DNA from: Banduia mediterranea
GTDB taxonomy: Bacteria > Pseudomonadota > Gammaproteobacteria > Nevskiales > Nevskiaceae
Reading direction: 5' to 3'
DNA: 64,000 nucleotides
Assembly (NCBI RefSeq): GCF_031846245.1
Contig: NZ_JAVRIC010000001.1
Span: 230,288 to 294,287, forward strand
The translations under genes and the position numbers were made by a program. The stretch's first letter is position 1. Every line of letters starts with the position of its first letter. The notes below the pieces were generated by a model, which was given only the letters and a program-made list of their open reading frames with translations, searched no databases and was not told the origin of the DNA. Positions 25,009 through 33,888 of the stretch are shown here, one piece after another.

Positions 25009-26025
25009 ATGCAGGTCTCAACCATGCAAGCGATGCTGATCGAGCAGTTCGGCGGCCCGCAGGTGTTCCGGCGTGCGCAGATCGGACGGCCGCAGCTGGC
25101 GCCTGGCCACGTTCTGATTGATGTTGCCGCCAGCAGCGTCAACCCCGTGGACACCAAGATCCGCGCCAACGGCCCCGGCATCGCACCGATTCTGCCGGCG
25201 GTGCTGCACGGCGATGTTGCCGGCCGCCTGATCGCGGTGGCCGACGACGTGCAGGGCTTCGCGCCCGGCGATGAGATCTTCGCCTGTGCCGGCGGCGTCC
25301 GCGGCCTGGGCGGAAGCCTGGCCGAAGTCATGCTCGCCGACGCGCGTCTGCTGGCGCCGAAGCCGAAGTCGCTGGACATGGCGGCGGCCGCGGCTCTGCC
25401 GTTGGTCACCATCACCGCCTGGGAAGGGCTCTACGAGCGAGGCGCGCTCAAGCCCGGCGAACGCGTGCTGGTCATCGGCGGTACTGGCGGCGTGGGCCAT
25501 ATCGCCGTGCAGCTCGCGCGGCGCGCCGGTGCCTGGGTGGCCAGCACCGCGTCCTCGCCGGAAAAGGCGCGGATCGCGCGGGAGCTGGGCGCACACGAAG
25601 TGATCCTGCATCGCAATGAATCGATTACGGACGGCGCGATGCGCCTCAGCGGCGGCGAGGGTTTCGACCTGACGTTCGACGCCGTCGGTGGTGACAAGGT
25701 GCTGCCGCAGGCTTTTTCCGCCACCCGACTGGGCGGCCGCATCGTGACGATACAGGCCCGCGCCAACGTCGACCTGGCCCCGCTCCACGACCGCGCGCAA
25801 AGCCTGCATGCGGAATTCATGTTGCCGCCGCTGCTGTACGGTCGCGGTCGCGAACATCACGGTGAGATTCTGCGGAAAGCCTCCATCCTGGTCGATGCCG
25901 GTGAACTCAAGCCGCTGCTCGACGAACGCCGTTTCGGCTTCACCGAAGTCGGCGCGGCGCATGCCCATCTCGAATCGGGGCAGGCGCACGGCAAGGTGGC
26001 CCTCATCAACGATCTGACGAACTGA
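25009..26025 (+). CDS. Zinc-independent MDR alcohol dehydrogenase / quinone oxidoreductase
   Basis: The 338-residue medium-chain dehydrogenase has the GroES-like N-terminal domain (SSVNPVDTKIRANG, LHGDVAGRLIAV, GFAPGDEIFACAGG) and a Rossmann domain with VLVIGGTGGVGHIAVQLARRAG. The catalytic zinc Cys/His set of classical alcohol dehydrogenases is not evident, which fits the quinone-oxidoreductase or zinc-binding-dehydrogenase-like group. It is NADPH-dependent by family. It is followed 15 bases later by an SDR gene and is likely co-regulated by the divergent LysR. GGGAG precedes 25009; an in-frame ATG at 25024 is an alternative start. Confidence 0.85.
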   Translation: MQVSTMQAMLIEQFGGPQVFRRAQIGRPQLAPGHVLIDVAASSVNPVDTKIRANGPGIAPILPAVLHGDVAGRLIAVADDVQGFAPGDEIFACAGGVRGLGGSLAEVMLADARLLAPKPKSLDMAAAAALPLVTITAWEGLYERGALKPGERVLVIGGTGGVGHIAVQLARRAGAWVASTASSPEKARIARELGAHEVILHRNESITDGAMRLSGGEGFDLTFDAVGGDKVLPQAFSATRLGGRIVTIQARANVDLAPLHDRAQSLHAEFMLPPLLYGRGREHHGEILRKASILVDAGELKPLLDERRFGFTEVGAAHAHLESGQAHGKVALINDLTN

Positions 26026-26040
26026 ATCAAGGAAAAGCTC

Positions 26041-26835
26041 ATGGACCTGCAACTACAGGACAAGTCCGCGCTCGTCACCGGCTCCACCGCCGGCATCGGC
26101 TTCGCCATTGCCGAACGGCTGGCAGCCGAAGGCGCCACGGTGGTCGTCAATGGTCGTACCCAGGAACGCGTCGATGCCGCGATGGCATTGATCACCGACC
26201 AGCTCGCCGACGCCAAACTGCGCGGGATCGCGGCGGACGTCTCGACCGCCGCGGGCGTCAAGACGCTGGTGGCTCAACTTCCGGACGTGGACATCCTCGT
26301 CAACAACGTCGGCATCTTCGGCGCCAAGGACTTCGTCGAGATCAGCGACGAGGACTGGCAGAACGTATTCGACATCAACGTCATGTCCGCCATCCGCCTG
26401 ACGCGACACTATCTGCCCGGCATGAAGGCGCGGAACTCAGGCCGCCTGATCTACATGTCCAGCGAGTCCGGAACCAACATTCCGGTGGAGATGATCCACT
26501 ACGGCCTCAGCAAGACCGCCTTGATCGCATTGGCCGCCGGCGTGGCCAAGGACTGCGCCCAGACCGGCATCACCGCCAACAGCATTCTGGCCGGGCCCAC
26601 CTGGTCGGAAGGTGTGTCCACCTTCGTCGGTGAACTGGCCGAGGACAAGGGCATCACGCCCGAAGAAATGGAGCAGGAATTCTTCCGCTCGGCGCGGCCG
26701 ACATCGCTGCTGCAACGCTTCATCAAGCCCGAGGAAATCGCCAATCTCGTCGCCTACACCGCAAGCCCCTTGTCGTCCGCGACCACCGGCGCGGCGCTGC
26801 GGGTCGAAGGTGGCTTGCTGATTACGCTGCCCTGA
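26041..26835 (+). CDS. Short-chain dehydrogenase/reductase
   Basis: This 264-residue classical SDR has ALVTGSTAGIGFAIAERLA for cofactor binding, VDILVNNVGIFG, a catalytic Ser in LIYMSSESG, and YGLSK as the YxxxK motif. The C-terminus IANLVAYTASPLSSATTGAALRVEGG is standard for the family. The substrate is unknown. It forms an operon with the preceding dehydrogenase, suggesting two-step redox of one compound class. Confidence 0.9.
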   Translation: MDLQLQDKSALVTGSTAGIGFAIAERLAAEGATVVVNGRTQERVDAAMALITDQLADAKLRGIAADVSTAAGVKTLVAQLPDVDILVNNVGIFGAKDFVEISDEDWQNVFDINVMSAIRLTRHYLPGMKARNSGRLIYMSSESGTNIPVEMIHYGLSKTALIALAAGVAKDCAQTGITANSILAGPTWSEGVSTFVGELAEDKGITPEEMEQEFFRSARPTSLLQRFIKPEEIANLVAYTASPLSSATTGAALRVEGGLLITLP

Positions 26836-26841
26836 TTCCGC

Positions 26842-26877
26842 TTGCCACAAAGGACCATTCTGGCTATCTTGGCCAGA
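26842..26877 (+). promoter_or_regulatory. vapBC promoter with overlapping palindromic operator
   Basis: A -35 TTGCCA (26842-26847) and -10 TATCTT (26865-26870) are spaced by 17 bp. The -10 lies in the centre of a perfect inverted repeat, TCTGGC (26859-26864) and GCCAGA (26872-26877). Antitoxin-toxin complex binding would cover the -10, the classic autorepression design. Assignment is inference from position. Confidence 0.6.
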
Positions 26878-26916
26878 TTGCGGGCTGAGTTCCTGCGCCC
26901 GACGCCAAGGTGCCCC

Positions 26917-27186
26917 ATGCAGGTCAACATTTTCGAAGCAAAGAACAGGCTTTCGCAGTTGGTGAAAGCGGCGCAATCCGGGGACGAGGTGGTTATCGCC
27001 AACCGCGGCGTACCCGTGGCCAAGCTAGTGCCTGCCGAGGGCCAGGATGATGCTCCGGCAGTGGGCAGTGCTCGCGCGCACGACATCCTGGAGTGGCTGG
27101 ATCGCAATCCGCTGCCTGCGCATGCGCGGCGCAGCCGTGAAGAAATCGAAGCCGGGGTTCGAGACGAGCGCACTGCATGGGAGTGA
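26917..27186 (+). CDS. vapB: Phd/YefM-type antitoxin (VapB)
   Basis: The 89-residue protein starts MQVNIFEAKNRLSQLVKAAQ and contains GDEVVIANRGVPVAKLVP, the Phd/YefM DNA-binding fold. The C-terminal half (HDILEWLDRNPLPAHARRS) should wrap the toxin. It overlaps the toxin gene by 10 bases, so the two are translated together. The start at 26917 is the family start; the longer frame from 26842 covers the promoter. Confidence 0.9.
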   Translation: MQVNIFEAKNRLSQLVKAAQSGDEVVIANRGVPVAKLVPAEGQDDAPAVGSARAHDILEWLDRNPLPAHARRSREEIEAGVRDERTAWE

Positions 27187-27581
27187 TCTATCTCGATGCC
27201 TGCCTGCTGATCTACCTGGTGGAAGCGCATCCGGATTTTGGCCCGCGGGTCCGGGCCGCGATGGAACAGACCGTTGATGCGAACTTTGCCATTTCACCGC
27301 TCGTGAAAATGGAATGCCTGGTCGCGCCGCTCAAACGGGGTGATCCCGTTCTGCAGCGCAACTACGAATCGCTGTTCCTGCGTTTACGAAGCCTGTCGGT
27401 ATCGGAAACGGTGTTCCTGCAGGCGGCCAAGCTTCGCGCCCGATTCGGCCTCAAGTCGCCGGATGCGCTGCATTTGGCCTGTGCGCAGCATCATGGCTGC
27501 GAGGCGCTGTGGACCCACGACGGCCGCCTGGCAGCGGCCAGCCATGGCTTGGCGCGAGATCTTTCAGTCGACCCTGCTTGA
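27177..27581 (+). CDS. vapC: PIN-domain toxin (VapC)
   Basis: The 134-residue PIN ribonuclease carries the acidic metal-binding set: Asp7 (VIYLDACLL), Glu46 (VKMECLV), Asp96 (SPDALHLA) and Asp115 (WTHDGRL). VapC toxins cleave structured RNAs, often initiator tRNA or 23S rRNA; this one's target is unknown. All catalytic positions are intact, so it is probably active when free of its antitoxin. Confidence 0.9.
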   Translation: MGVIYLDACLLIYLVEAHPDFGPRVRAAMEQTVDANFAISPLVKMECLVAPLKRGDPVLQRNYESLFLRLRSLSVSETVFLQAAKLRARFGLKSPDALHLACAQHHGCEALWTHDGRLAAASHGLARDLSVDPA

Positions 27582-27633
27582 TGGCTGAGCGGACGCCGCG
27601 CCGTTCAGACGCCGCTGTCCGTAAACTGCGGCG

Positions 27634-28389
27634 GTGAACCTGCTCGCCATCGCCGTCGCCCTGGTCGGATTCCTCAGCGCCGCCCTGTCTGCGATCGCCG
27701 GGCTGGGAGGCGGCACCGTACTGATCGGCGTGCTGTACGCGGTCGGCCTGCATCCCACGGTCGCCGTACCCTTGTTCTCGGCGGTGCAGTTCTTCTCCAA
27801 CCTGTCGCGCACGCTGGCCTACCTGCGCCATGTGGAATGGCGGGCGCTGGCCTGGTTCGCGCTGACCGGTGTGCCGGCGCCGTTCCTGTTCGCGCCGCTG
27901 GTGGCGCACGCCGACGTGCACTGGATCGAGCTGGTGCTGGCGGCGCTGATCCTGCTGTCGATGATTCCGGCGCGGGGCGGACGCGATCCGATTCCACAGC
28001 GCTGGTCGTTCATGCTGGCGGGCCTGCTCAACGGCAGTATCGGCATGTTCGTGGGCGCCACCGGCCTGTTCGTGGGGCGGCTGTTTCTGCGCCCGGAGTG
28101 GCGGCGCGAGACCGTGATCGGCACGCTCGCCGTGACCCAGGCCGCTGGTCATCTGCTCAAGGTGCTGGCCTATGCCAGCGCCGGTTTCTCGATCACCGAA
28201 CGGCTCGACTGGCTGGTGCCGCTGGTGATTGCGGTGATCGCCGGCACCGTGATCGGTCGCTGGCTCAACCACTTGGTCAGCGAGGCGCTGTTCTCGCGGC
28301 TGTTCAAGACGATACTGATCGTCCTTTCACTGAAACTGCTGGCCGACGGAGTGCTCGGCCTGGGAGGCTGGTCATGGAGCCTGTTCTGA
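27634..28389 (+). CDS. TSUP/TauE-SafE family membrane exporter
   Basis: This 251-residue protein has about eight membrane helices and the twin repeats of the sulfite exporter family: FLSAALSAIAGLGGGTVL with FSAVQFFSNLSRTLAYLRH, and the second repeat GLLNGSIGMFVGATGLFVG with TLAVTQAAGHLLKVLAY. Members export sulfite, sulfoacetate or related anions. It starts with GTG at 27634 and overlaps the thioesterase start by 16 bases, suggesting one transcript. Confidence 0.85.
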   Translation: MNLLAIAVALVGFLSAALSAIAGLGGGTVLIGVLYAVGLHPTVAVPLFSAVQFFSNLSRTLAYLRHVEWRALAWFALTGVPAPFLFAPLVAHADVHWIELVLAALILLSMIPARGGRDPIPQRWSFMLAGLLNGSIGMFVGATGLFVGRLFLRPEWRRETVIGTLAVTQAAGHLLKVLAYASAGFSITERLDWLVPLVIAVIAGTVIGRWLNHLVSEALFSRLFKTILIVLSLKLLADGVLGLGGWSWSLF

Positions 28390-28817
28390 AGCTGGAGGCG
28401 CACACCCTGGAATCGCTGATCGTGGAGTACATGCCGACGGTGACGCACGACGGCTTTCACATCGAGGCGCTACAGCCTGGCCAGGCGCGCATTCGTTACG
28501 GCGTGACGCCGGACATGCTGCGTCCCGGCAATCGCGTGTCCGGACCGTCGCTGTTCGCCGTTGCCGACATCGCGATGTACGCCTGCGTGCTCGCGCATAT
28601 CGGTCCGCAGCCGATGGCCGTGACCTCCGACATGACGATGCATTTTCTGCGCGGCGCAAGCCCCGCAGATCTGGTCTGCGAGGCGCGTCTGCTGCGTCTC
28701 GGACGGCGCCTCGCGGTGATGCAGGCGACCATTCGTTCGGTCGGCGATACTCGGGTGGTCGCCGAGGCCAGCGGCAGCTACGCGCTGCCGCTGGGGCATG
28801 TTCAAGCTCAAGCCTGA
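28374..28817 (+). CDS. PaaI-like hotdog thioesterase
   Basis: The 147-residue protein shows the hotdog-fold order of the PaaI/DUF4442 type: ARIRYGVTPDMLRPGNRVSG, LFAVADIAMYACVLAHIG with the buried central helix, AVTSDMTMHFLRGA, and VVAEASGSYALP. Such enzymes hydrolyse acyl-CoA thioesters. The catalytic Asp is probably in SLFAVADIAM. It is coupled to the upstream exporter gene. Confidence 0.85.
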   Translation: MEPVLKLEAHTLESLIVEYMPTVTHDGFHIEALQPGQARIRYGVTPDMLRPGNRVSGPSLFAVADIAMYACVLAHIGPQPMAVTSDMTMHFLRGASPADLVCEARLLRLGRRLAVMQATIRSVGDTRVVAEASGSYALPLGHVQAQA

Positions 28818-28856
28818 ACCGTCTGCCGGCGAACGTCCCCAACCATAAAAGCGGAA

Positions 28857-29375
28857 CTAGCGCAGATTCGCACTCGCAAGCGCGGATTTCTCGGCCGTGG
28901 CGTACAACACGATGGCCGCGTAGTCCTCAGGCGCCATGTCCGGTTCGACCAGATAGTTGAAGTTGCCGGCGCGCGCCTTCAGCGCGCCCAGCGACACATG
29001 GGGGGCGCCCGGTTCCAGCGAGCGGGCGAGCCAGACGTCGACGCCCGCAGCCGATCTAGCACGCAGTCCCTCGAATCGCAACAGCGCCTCGCCTTCCGGA
29101 ATCTGGTAGAGCGTGACCTTTCCGGCGACGCCACTCAAGGCGCCGCTACGCACCACAAGATCGGCACCGATTTCATCGAACGGCGGAAGCGGTTCGTCGA
29201 GGCTGTCCACCGTCATCGGTGCATCCGGCGGTGGGTTCGCGGGCATCACTTCGGCCGCAGGTGCCGGGGCGCCGGCTGTCTCGGCGGGGGGCGGCGGCGA
29301 CGAGCCGGAGCACGCACTCAAACCGATGCTGCACACCAGACAGGAACTGAGCAGATAACGACGCGGGGCGACCAT
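28857..29375 (-). CDS. Lipoprotein with DM13-like domain
   Basis: The 172-residue protein starts at the ATG at 29375 with MVAPRRYLLSS and lipobox SIGLSACSG. A Pro/Ala-rich linker follows, then a C-terminal domain with GKVTLYQIPEGEALLRFEGL, VDVWLARSLEP, LGALKARAGNFNYLV and YAAIVLYAT. This strand order resembles DM13, an electron-transfer or cell-surface domain. Function is unproven. The longer upstream reading frame overlaps thrB and is rejected. Confidence 0.65.
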   Translation of the reverse strand: MVAPRRYLLSSCLVCSIGLSACSGSSPPPPAETAGAPAPAAEVMPANPPPDAPMTVDSLDEPLPPFDEIGADLVVRSGALSGVAGKVTLYQIPEGEALLRFEGLRARSAAGVDVWLARSLEPGAPHVSLGALKARAGNFNYLVEPDMAPEDYAAIVLYATAEKSALASANLR

Positions 29376-29419
29376 TCCTTTGACACTCCACAGCGCACGA
29401 ACAGATCGATCGGACCCGC

Positions 29420-30361
29420 CTATGCGAGCGGCAGCGGTCCATTGTCGCGATAGTACTCCAGCACACGGCGATACTGCGCCGGGTCCTTGACGTGAACCAG
29501 ATCGCCCTCGCGCGGGAAATGCCAGTCGTAGAGGCGCGACAGCCAGAAGCGCAGCGCCGCCGCGCGCAAGACCAGCGGCCAGGCTCGGGACTCCGCCGGC
29601 GTCAACTCGCGCAGCGCGCGATAGGCCTCGATCATCGCGTGGGCGCGCGCCGCGTTCGGCGTGCCATCGATCTCGAAACACCAGTCGTTGACCGTCACCG
29701 CCAGGTCGTATAGCAGCGCATCGTTGCAGGCGTAGTAGAAATCGATCGCCCCGCCGATGCGGTCACCCACGAACAGCACGTTGTCGCGAAACAGGTCGGC
29801 GTGGATCACGCCTTGCGGAAGCTCGGTGAGGTCCAGTGTCCGCTGTGCGTTCAGCTCATCGTCCAGCAGGGCCGCGGTATCCTGGTCTACCTGTGGAATC
29901 AGCAGCGTTGCGGTTTCGCTGCGCCACGTCGCACCGCGCGAATTGTCGAGCTGCATCGGGAACGAACGGCCGGCGGCGTGCATCTGCGCCAGCAATTCGC
30001 CCGCCGCCCGGCATTGCGCCACATTCGGAAACAGCACGCTGCCACCGCAGAGACGATTGATGATCGCCGCCGGTTTGCCGTTGAGTTCGGACAGCGTTTT
30101 GCCGTTGCTCATGGCCACCGGCATCGGGCACGGTATGCGGCGCCGTGCCAGGTGATCCATCAGGCCGAGAAAATACGGCAGGTCATCGTAGTTGAGGCGT
30201 TCGAACAACGTCAGCACCCAACGGCCGTCCGCCGTGTCGACGAAATAGTTGGTATTTTCAACCCCTTCGCCGATACCCTGAAAGCCGATCAGTTGCGCCA
30301 ACGGATATTGCGCCAGAAAGGCCTTCAACTGACGGTGACTGACTTTGGTGAAAACGGACAT
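29420..30361 (-). CDS. thrB: Homoserine kinase, APH-fold type
   Basis: The 313-residue enzyme phosphorylates homoserine in threonine synthesis. It matches the non-GHMP homoserine kinase found in many proteobacteria, with MSVFTKVSHRQLKAFLAQY, GEGVENTNYFVDT for nucleotide binding, GVIHADLFRDNVLF as catalytic loop and GGAIDFYYACND with the metal Asp. The start at 30361 matches the family opening; an upstream in-frame ATG at 30418 is rejected. It is divergent from the antiporter gene 98 bases away. Confidence 0.9.
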   Translation of the reverse strand: MSVFTKVSHRQLKAFLAQYPLAQLIGFQGIGEGVENTNYFVDTADGRWVLTLFERLNYDDLPYFLGLMDHLARRRIPCPMPVAMSNGKTLSELNGKPAAIINRLCGGSVLFPNVAQCRAAGELLAQMHAAGRSFPMQLDNSRGATWRSETATLLIPQVDQDTAALLDDELNAQRTLDLTELPQGVIHADLFRDNVLFVGDRIGGAIDFYYACNDALLYDLAVTVNDWCFEIDGTPNAARAHAMIEAYRALRELTPAESRAWPLVLRAAALRFWLSRLYDWHFPREGDLVHVKDPAQYRRVLEYYRDNGPLPLA

Positions 30362-30459
30362 CGATACGTCCGGCACGAATTCGGGGCCGATTAGATCAGA
30401 GCCGGCCCACCGAGTCATGCCTGTTCGTCACCCGCCGTACCACGACAACAACGAGCAAC

Positions 30460-32175
30460 ATGGATTTCACCAATCAACTGATTCTCGGCAGCGGCATCCT
30501 GTTTCTGCTGAGCATCCTGGCCACGCTGCTGACCCCCCGGCTCGGCGTGCCCTTGCTGTTGCTGTTCCTGATTGTCGGCATGCTCGCCGGTGTCGACGGC
30601 CCTGGCGGAATCCCGTTCTCGGATTTCCGGCTGGCCAATCTGCTGGCGACGCTGGCGCTGGCGGTGATCCTGTTCGACGGCGGCATGCGCACCTCCTTCG
30701 CCAGTTTCCGCGTGGCGATGCGGCCGGCGCTGACGCTGGCCACCGTGGGGGTGATCATCACCACCGGCATCGTCGGCGCCTATGCGGCATGGCTGCTGGA
30801 TCTCAACTGGATCCAGGGTCTGCTGCTCGGTGCCATCGTCGGTTCCACCGACGCCGCCGCGGTGTTCTCGCTGCTGCAGACCAACGCGGTCTCGCTGAAC
30901 CGCCGTGTCGCCAGCGCGCTGGAAATCGAATCGGGCACCAACGATCCGATGGCGGTATTTCTGACCATCTCGTTGCTCGGCATGCTGACTGCACCGGAAC
31001 TGCCGTCGGCCGTCGACCTGCTCCTGTTCTTCATCTGGCAGATGGGTCTGGGCGGTGTGCTTGGCTGGCTGGGTGGCCAAGCCCTGGTGCGCGGAATCAA
31101 CCGGCTGGAACTGGCGGAATCGCTGTACCCGCTGCTGGCGCTGTGCGGCGGCATCCTGGTCTACGGCCTGACCTCGGTGCTCGGCGGCAGCGGCCTGCTC
31201 GCGGTCTACATCGCCGGGCTGGTGATGGGCAATCGACGCATCCGTTCGGCCACCGGCATCCGCCGCTTCCACGACGGCGTCGCCTGGCTCAGCCAGATCG
31301 GCATGTTCGTGGTGCTCGGCATGCTCGCCAATCCCAGCCAGGTGTGGACGCTGGCACCCAAGGCCGCGAGCATCGTGCTGGTCCTGCTGCTGCTGGCACG
31401 GCCGATCGCCGTGTTTGCGAGTCTGCTGCCGTTTCGGTTCACGTTTCGTGAGCAGCTTTATATCGCCTGGGTCGGGCTGCGCGGTTCGGTGCCGATCGTG
31501 CTGGCCACCTATCCCGCGCTGGCCGGGGCCGAAAACGCCGCCCTGTATTTCAACGTGGCATTTTTTATCGTGCTGACCTCACTGGTGATCCAGGGATGGA
31601 CGGTGGCGCCGATGGCGCGCCTGCTGGGTATCACCGTACCGGCCTCTACGGCGCAGGTGCATCGCATGGAATTCGACCTGCCGGGCCAGCGCGGCTACGA
31701 GATCGCCAGTTACCGGCTGTCGCAGAACAGCCGCCTGGTCGGCAAGGTGCCGGACAGGCTGCGGCTACCACGCAGTGCCCGCGTGATCAGTCTGGCGCGG
31801 CGCGGCAAGATGCTGACACAGCCCAGTTGGGGCGCGATGCGTACCGGTGACTACATCAGCCTTTTGGTGCACCAGGATGAGGTGGACGAACTCGACGGCC
31901 TGTTCCGCGCCGAGGATCAGCCGATGTCGGCGGCCGAGGTCAAGCGTTTCGGCGAGTTCGTGCTGGACAACAGCGCACCGATCCAGGCCGTGGCGGACGT
32001 CTACGGCCTGGAGCTTCCGAATCTGCGCGACGGCGAGACCGTGGTGGACTACTTCGAACGCCACATTCCGACGCCCGTGGCCGGCGATCGCCTGCGCCTC
32101 GGCGAATGTCAGTTGGTGGTCACGCGCATGGACAACGGACAGATCGCCGAGCTGCGCCTGCGACTGCCGCATTGA
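30460..32175 (+). CDS. nhaP2: K+/H+ antiporter NhaP2 (CvrA)
   Basis: The 571-residue protein has about 12-13 helices of the CPA1 fold, with ILFDGGMRTSFASF, GSTDAAAVFSLLQT and the exchanger signature ESGTNDPMAVFLT. After the membrane part comes a cytosolic region with a TrkA_C-like domain (NSRLVGKVPDRLRLPRSARV) and a C-terminal CorC_HlyC-like segment (VVDYFERHIPTPVAGDRLRL). This two-domain tail defines NhaP2/CvrA. It removes K+ and protects pH and volume, complementary to the Trk uptake genes on the other strand. Confidence 0.9.
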   Translation: MDFTNQLILGSGILFLLSILATLLTPRLGVPLLLLFLIVGMLAGVDGPGGIPFSDFRLANLLATLALAVILFDGGMRTSFASFRVAMRPALTLATVGVIITTGIVGAYAAWLLDLNWIQGLLLGAIVGSTDAAAVFSLLQTNAVSLNRRVASALEIESGTNDPMAVFLTISLLGMLTAPELPSAVDLLLFFIWQMGLGGVLGWLGGQALVRGINRLELAESLYPLLALCGGILVYGLTSVLGGSGLLAVYIAGLVMGNRRIRSATGIRRFHDGVAWLSQIGMFVVLGMLANPSQVWTLAPKAASIVLVLLLLARPIAVFASLLPFRFTFREQLYIAWVGLRGSVPIVLATYPALAGAENAALYFNVAFFIVLTSLVIQGWTVAPMARLLGITVPASTAQVHRMEFDLPGQRGYEIASYRLSQNSRLVGKVPDRLRLPRSARVISLARRGKMLTQPSWGAMRTGDYISLLVHQDEVDELDGLFRAEDQPMSAAEVKRFGEFVLDNSAPIQAVADVYGLELPNLRDGETVVDYFERHIPTPVAGDRLRLGECQLVVTRMDNGQIAELRLRLPH

Positions 32176-32215
32176 GCGGCGCTTCCGGCGTGGCTCGGCG
32201 GTCAACGGCTTTGGG

Positions 32216-32234
32216 CTTTGCGTCTTTGCGCGAG
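32216..32234 (-). repeat. Partial copy of GCGCAAAGACGCAAAG repeat
   Basis: CTTTGCGTCTTTGCGCGAG repeats the core of the inverted pair found at 39416 and 39476. It lies just after the nhaP2 stop in the gap before the convergent trkH. Confidence 0.6.
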
Positions 32235-32251
32235 GAATCCAGGCCTTCGAA

Positions 32252-33760
32252 TCACCGCCGCCAGAACGCTGGCGTCAGCAAGACCAGGAAGGCGAAGATT
32301 TCGAGGCGGCCCAGCAACATCGCGAACGAGCAGACCCACAGACTGAACGAGTCGATCGTTGCGAAGTTGGCCGAGACCTCGCCGAGACCCGGGCCGAGGT
32401 TGTTGATGCAGGCGGCGACGGCGGCGAAGGCGCTGACCTCGTCCATGCCGGCCGCCAGCAGCAGCAGCAGCATGATCACGTAGAAGCCCATGTACGCGGA
32501 AATGAAGCTCCACACGGCCTGCAGCACACGCGGCGGCACTACCTTGCGGCCAAGCTTGACCGGAAGCTCCGCGCTGGGGTGCACCAGCTGATAGACCTCG
32601 CGCATGCCCTGCTTGAACAGCAGCATCACGCGAATGACTTTCATGCCGCCGGCGGTCGATGAGGCGCAGCCGCCGATGAAGCTCGACAGCACCAGCAGCA
32701 CCGGCACGAACGAGGGCCAGATCGTGTAGTCGGCCGTGGTGAATCCGGTGGAGGTCATGATCGACACGACCTGGAACGCGGACTTGGCAAAGGCCTGCAG
32801 CGGCATCACGTAGCGACCCGCGATCAGCAGGGCGACCGCAATCAGCACGCTCAGAATCAGCGCGATCAGCAGGAACATGCGTGATTCGGGATCGGCCAGA
32901 TAGATCCGCAGCGAGCGGTCGCGCCAGCTTACGAAATGCAGCGAGAAATTGATCGCCGCCAACAGCATGAAGACGACGGAAATCGTCTCCAGCAGATGAT
33001 TGTCGAAGTAGCCGAAGCTGCGATCGTGGGTGGAAAAGCCGCCGGTCGATACGGTGGAGAACGCGTGGCCGATGGCGTCGAACAAGCTCATGCCGGCGGC
33101 CCAGTAGGCAGCCGTGCAGGCGATCGTGAGGCCCAGGTAGATGGTCCAAAGCGCACGCGCGGTTTCCTTGATGCGCGGCGTCATCTTGGTGTCCTTGACC
33201 GGCCCCGGGGTCTCGGCGCGCAGCAGCTGCATGCCACCGACGCCCAGCAGCGGCAGGATCGCCACGGCCAGAACGATGATGCCGCCGCCACCCAGCCACT
33301 GCAGCTGCTGGCGGTAGTAGAGGATGCTGCGGGGCAGGATGTCGATACCGGTCAGCACCGTCGCGCCCGTCGTCGTCAGCCCGGAAATCGACTCGAACAC
33401 GGCCTGCGAAAACGTCATGCGCGGCGTGGTCGGAAACCAGAAAGGCAGCGCGCCGGCCACGCCGAGCACGGTCCAGAACAGGGCGACAACCAGGAAGCCA
33501 TCGCGAATCTTGAGGTCCGCACGATTGCGCCGCACGGGTATCCACACCACGCAGCCGATCGCCAGGGTCGTCACGAAGCCGAGCATGAACGCGTCGAGCG
33601 CGGAATCGCCGTAGAACATTGAGACGCCGGCCGGCGGCAGCATCGTCAGCGAGAAGATCATCAGCAGCACGCCGATCAGGCGTTGCACCGCCGCGAAGCG
33701 ATGACCGCGATGGGTATTCGGTGTCACCGTCAGAAACGAACGGCGCGGTTTCATACGCAT
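32252..33760 (-). CDS. trkH: Trk potassium uptake protein TrkH
   Basis: The 502-residue inner-membrane channel subunit has the four pseudo-repeat P-loops of Trk/Ktr: SGLTTTGATVLTG, FSTVSTGGFSTHD, MTSTGFTTADY and CINNLGPGLGEV, each with the selectivity Gly. It works with TrkA, which gates it with ATP or NADH. It lies downstream of trkA on the same strand with a 128-base gap, close enough for joint expression. Confidence 0.95.
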   Translation of the reverse strand: MRMKPRRSFLTVTPNTHRGHRFAAVQRLIGVLLMIFSLTMLPPAGVSMFYGDSALDAFMLGFVTTLAIGCVVWIPVRRNRADLKIRDGFLVVALFWTVLGVAGALPFWFPTTPRMTFSQAVFESISGLTTTGATVLTGIDILPRSILYYRQQLQWLGGGGIIVLAVAILPLLGVGGMQLLRAETPGPVKDTKMTPRIKETARALWTIYLGLTIACTAAYWAAGMSLFDAIGHAFSTVSTGGFSTHDRSFGYFDNHLLETISVVFMLLAAINFSLHFVSWRDRSLRIYLADPESRMFLLIALILSVLIAVALLIAGRYVMPLQAFAKSAFQVVSIMTSTGFTTADYTIWPSFVPVLLVLSSFIGGCASSTAGGMKVIRVMLLFKQGMREVYQLVHPSAELPVKLGRKVVPPRVLQAVWSFISAYMGFYVIMLLLLLAAGMDEVSAFAAVAACINNLGPGLGEVSANFATIDSFSLWVCSFAMLLGRLEIFAFLVLLTPAFWRR

Positions 33761-33888
33761 TGCGGGTGACCCGTGTGCGCCGGCTTCATCGCAGTCGCGC
33801 CGTCAACATGTCGAATCACCCCCATGATCAGACCTAGCCGATGATGCCCGAATGTCTGTGTCGTGATCGCGTCATCGTCGGGCCCGGT

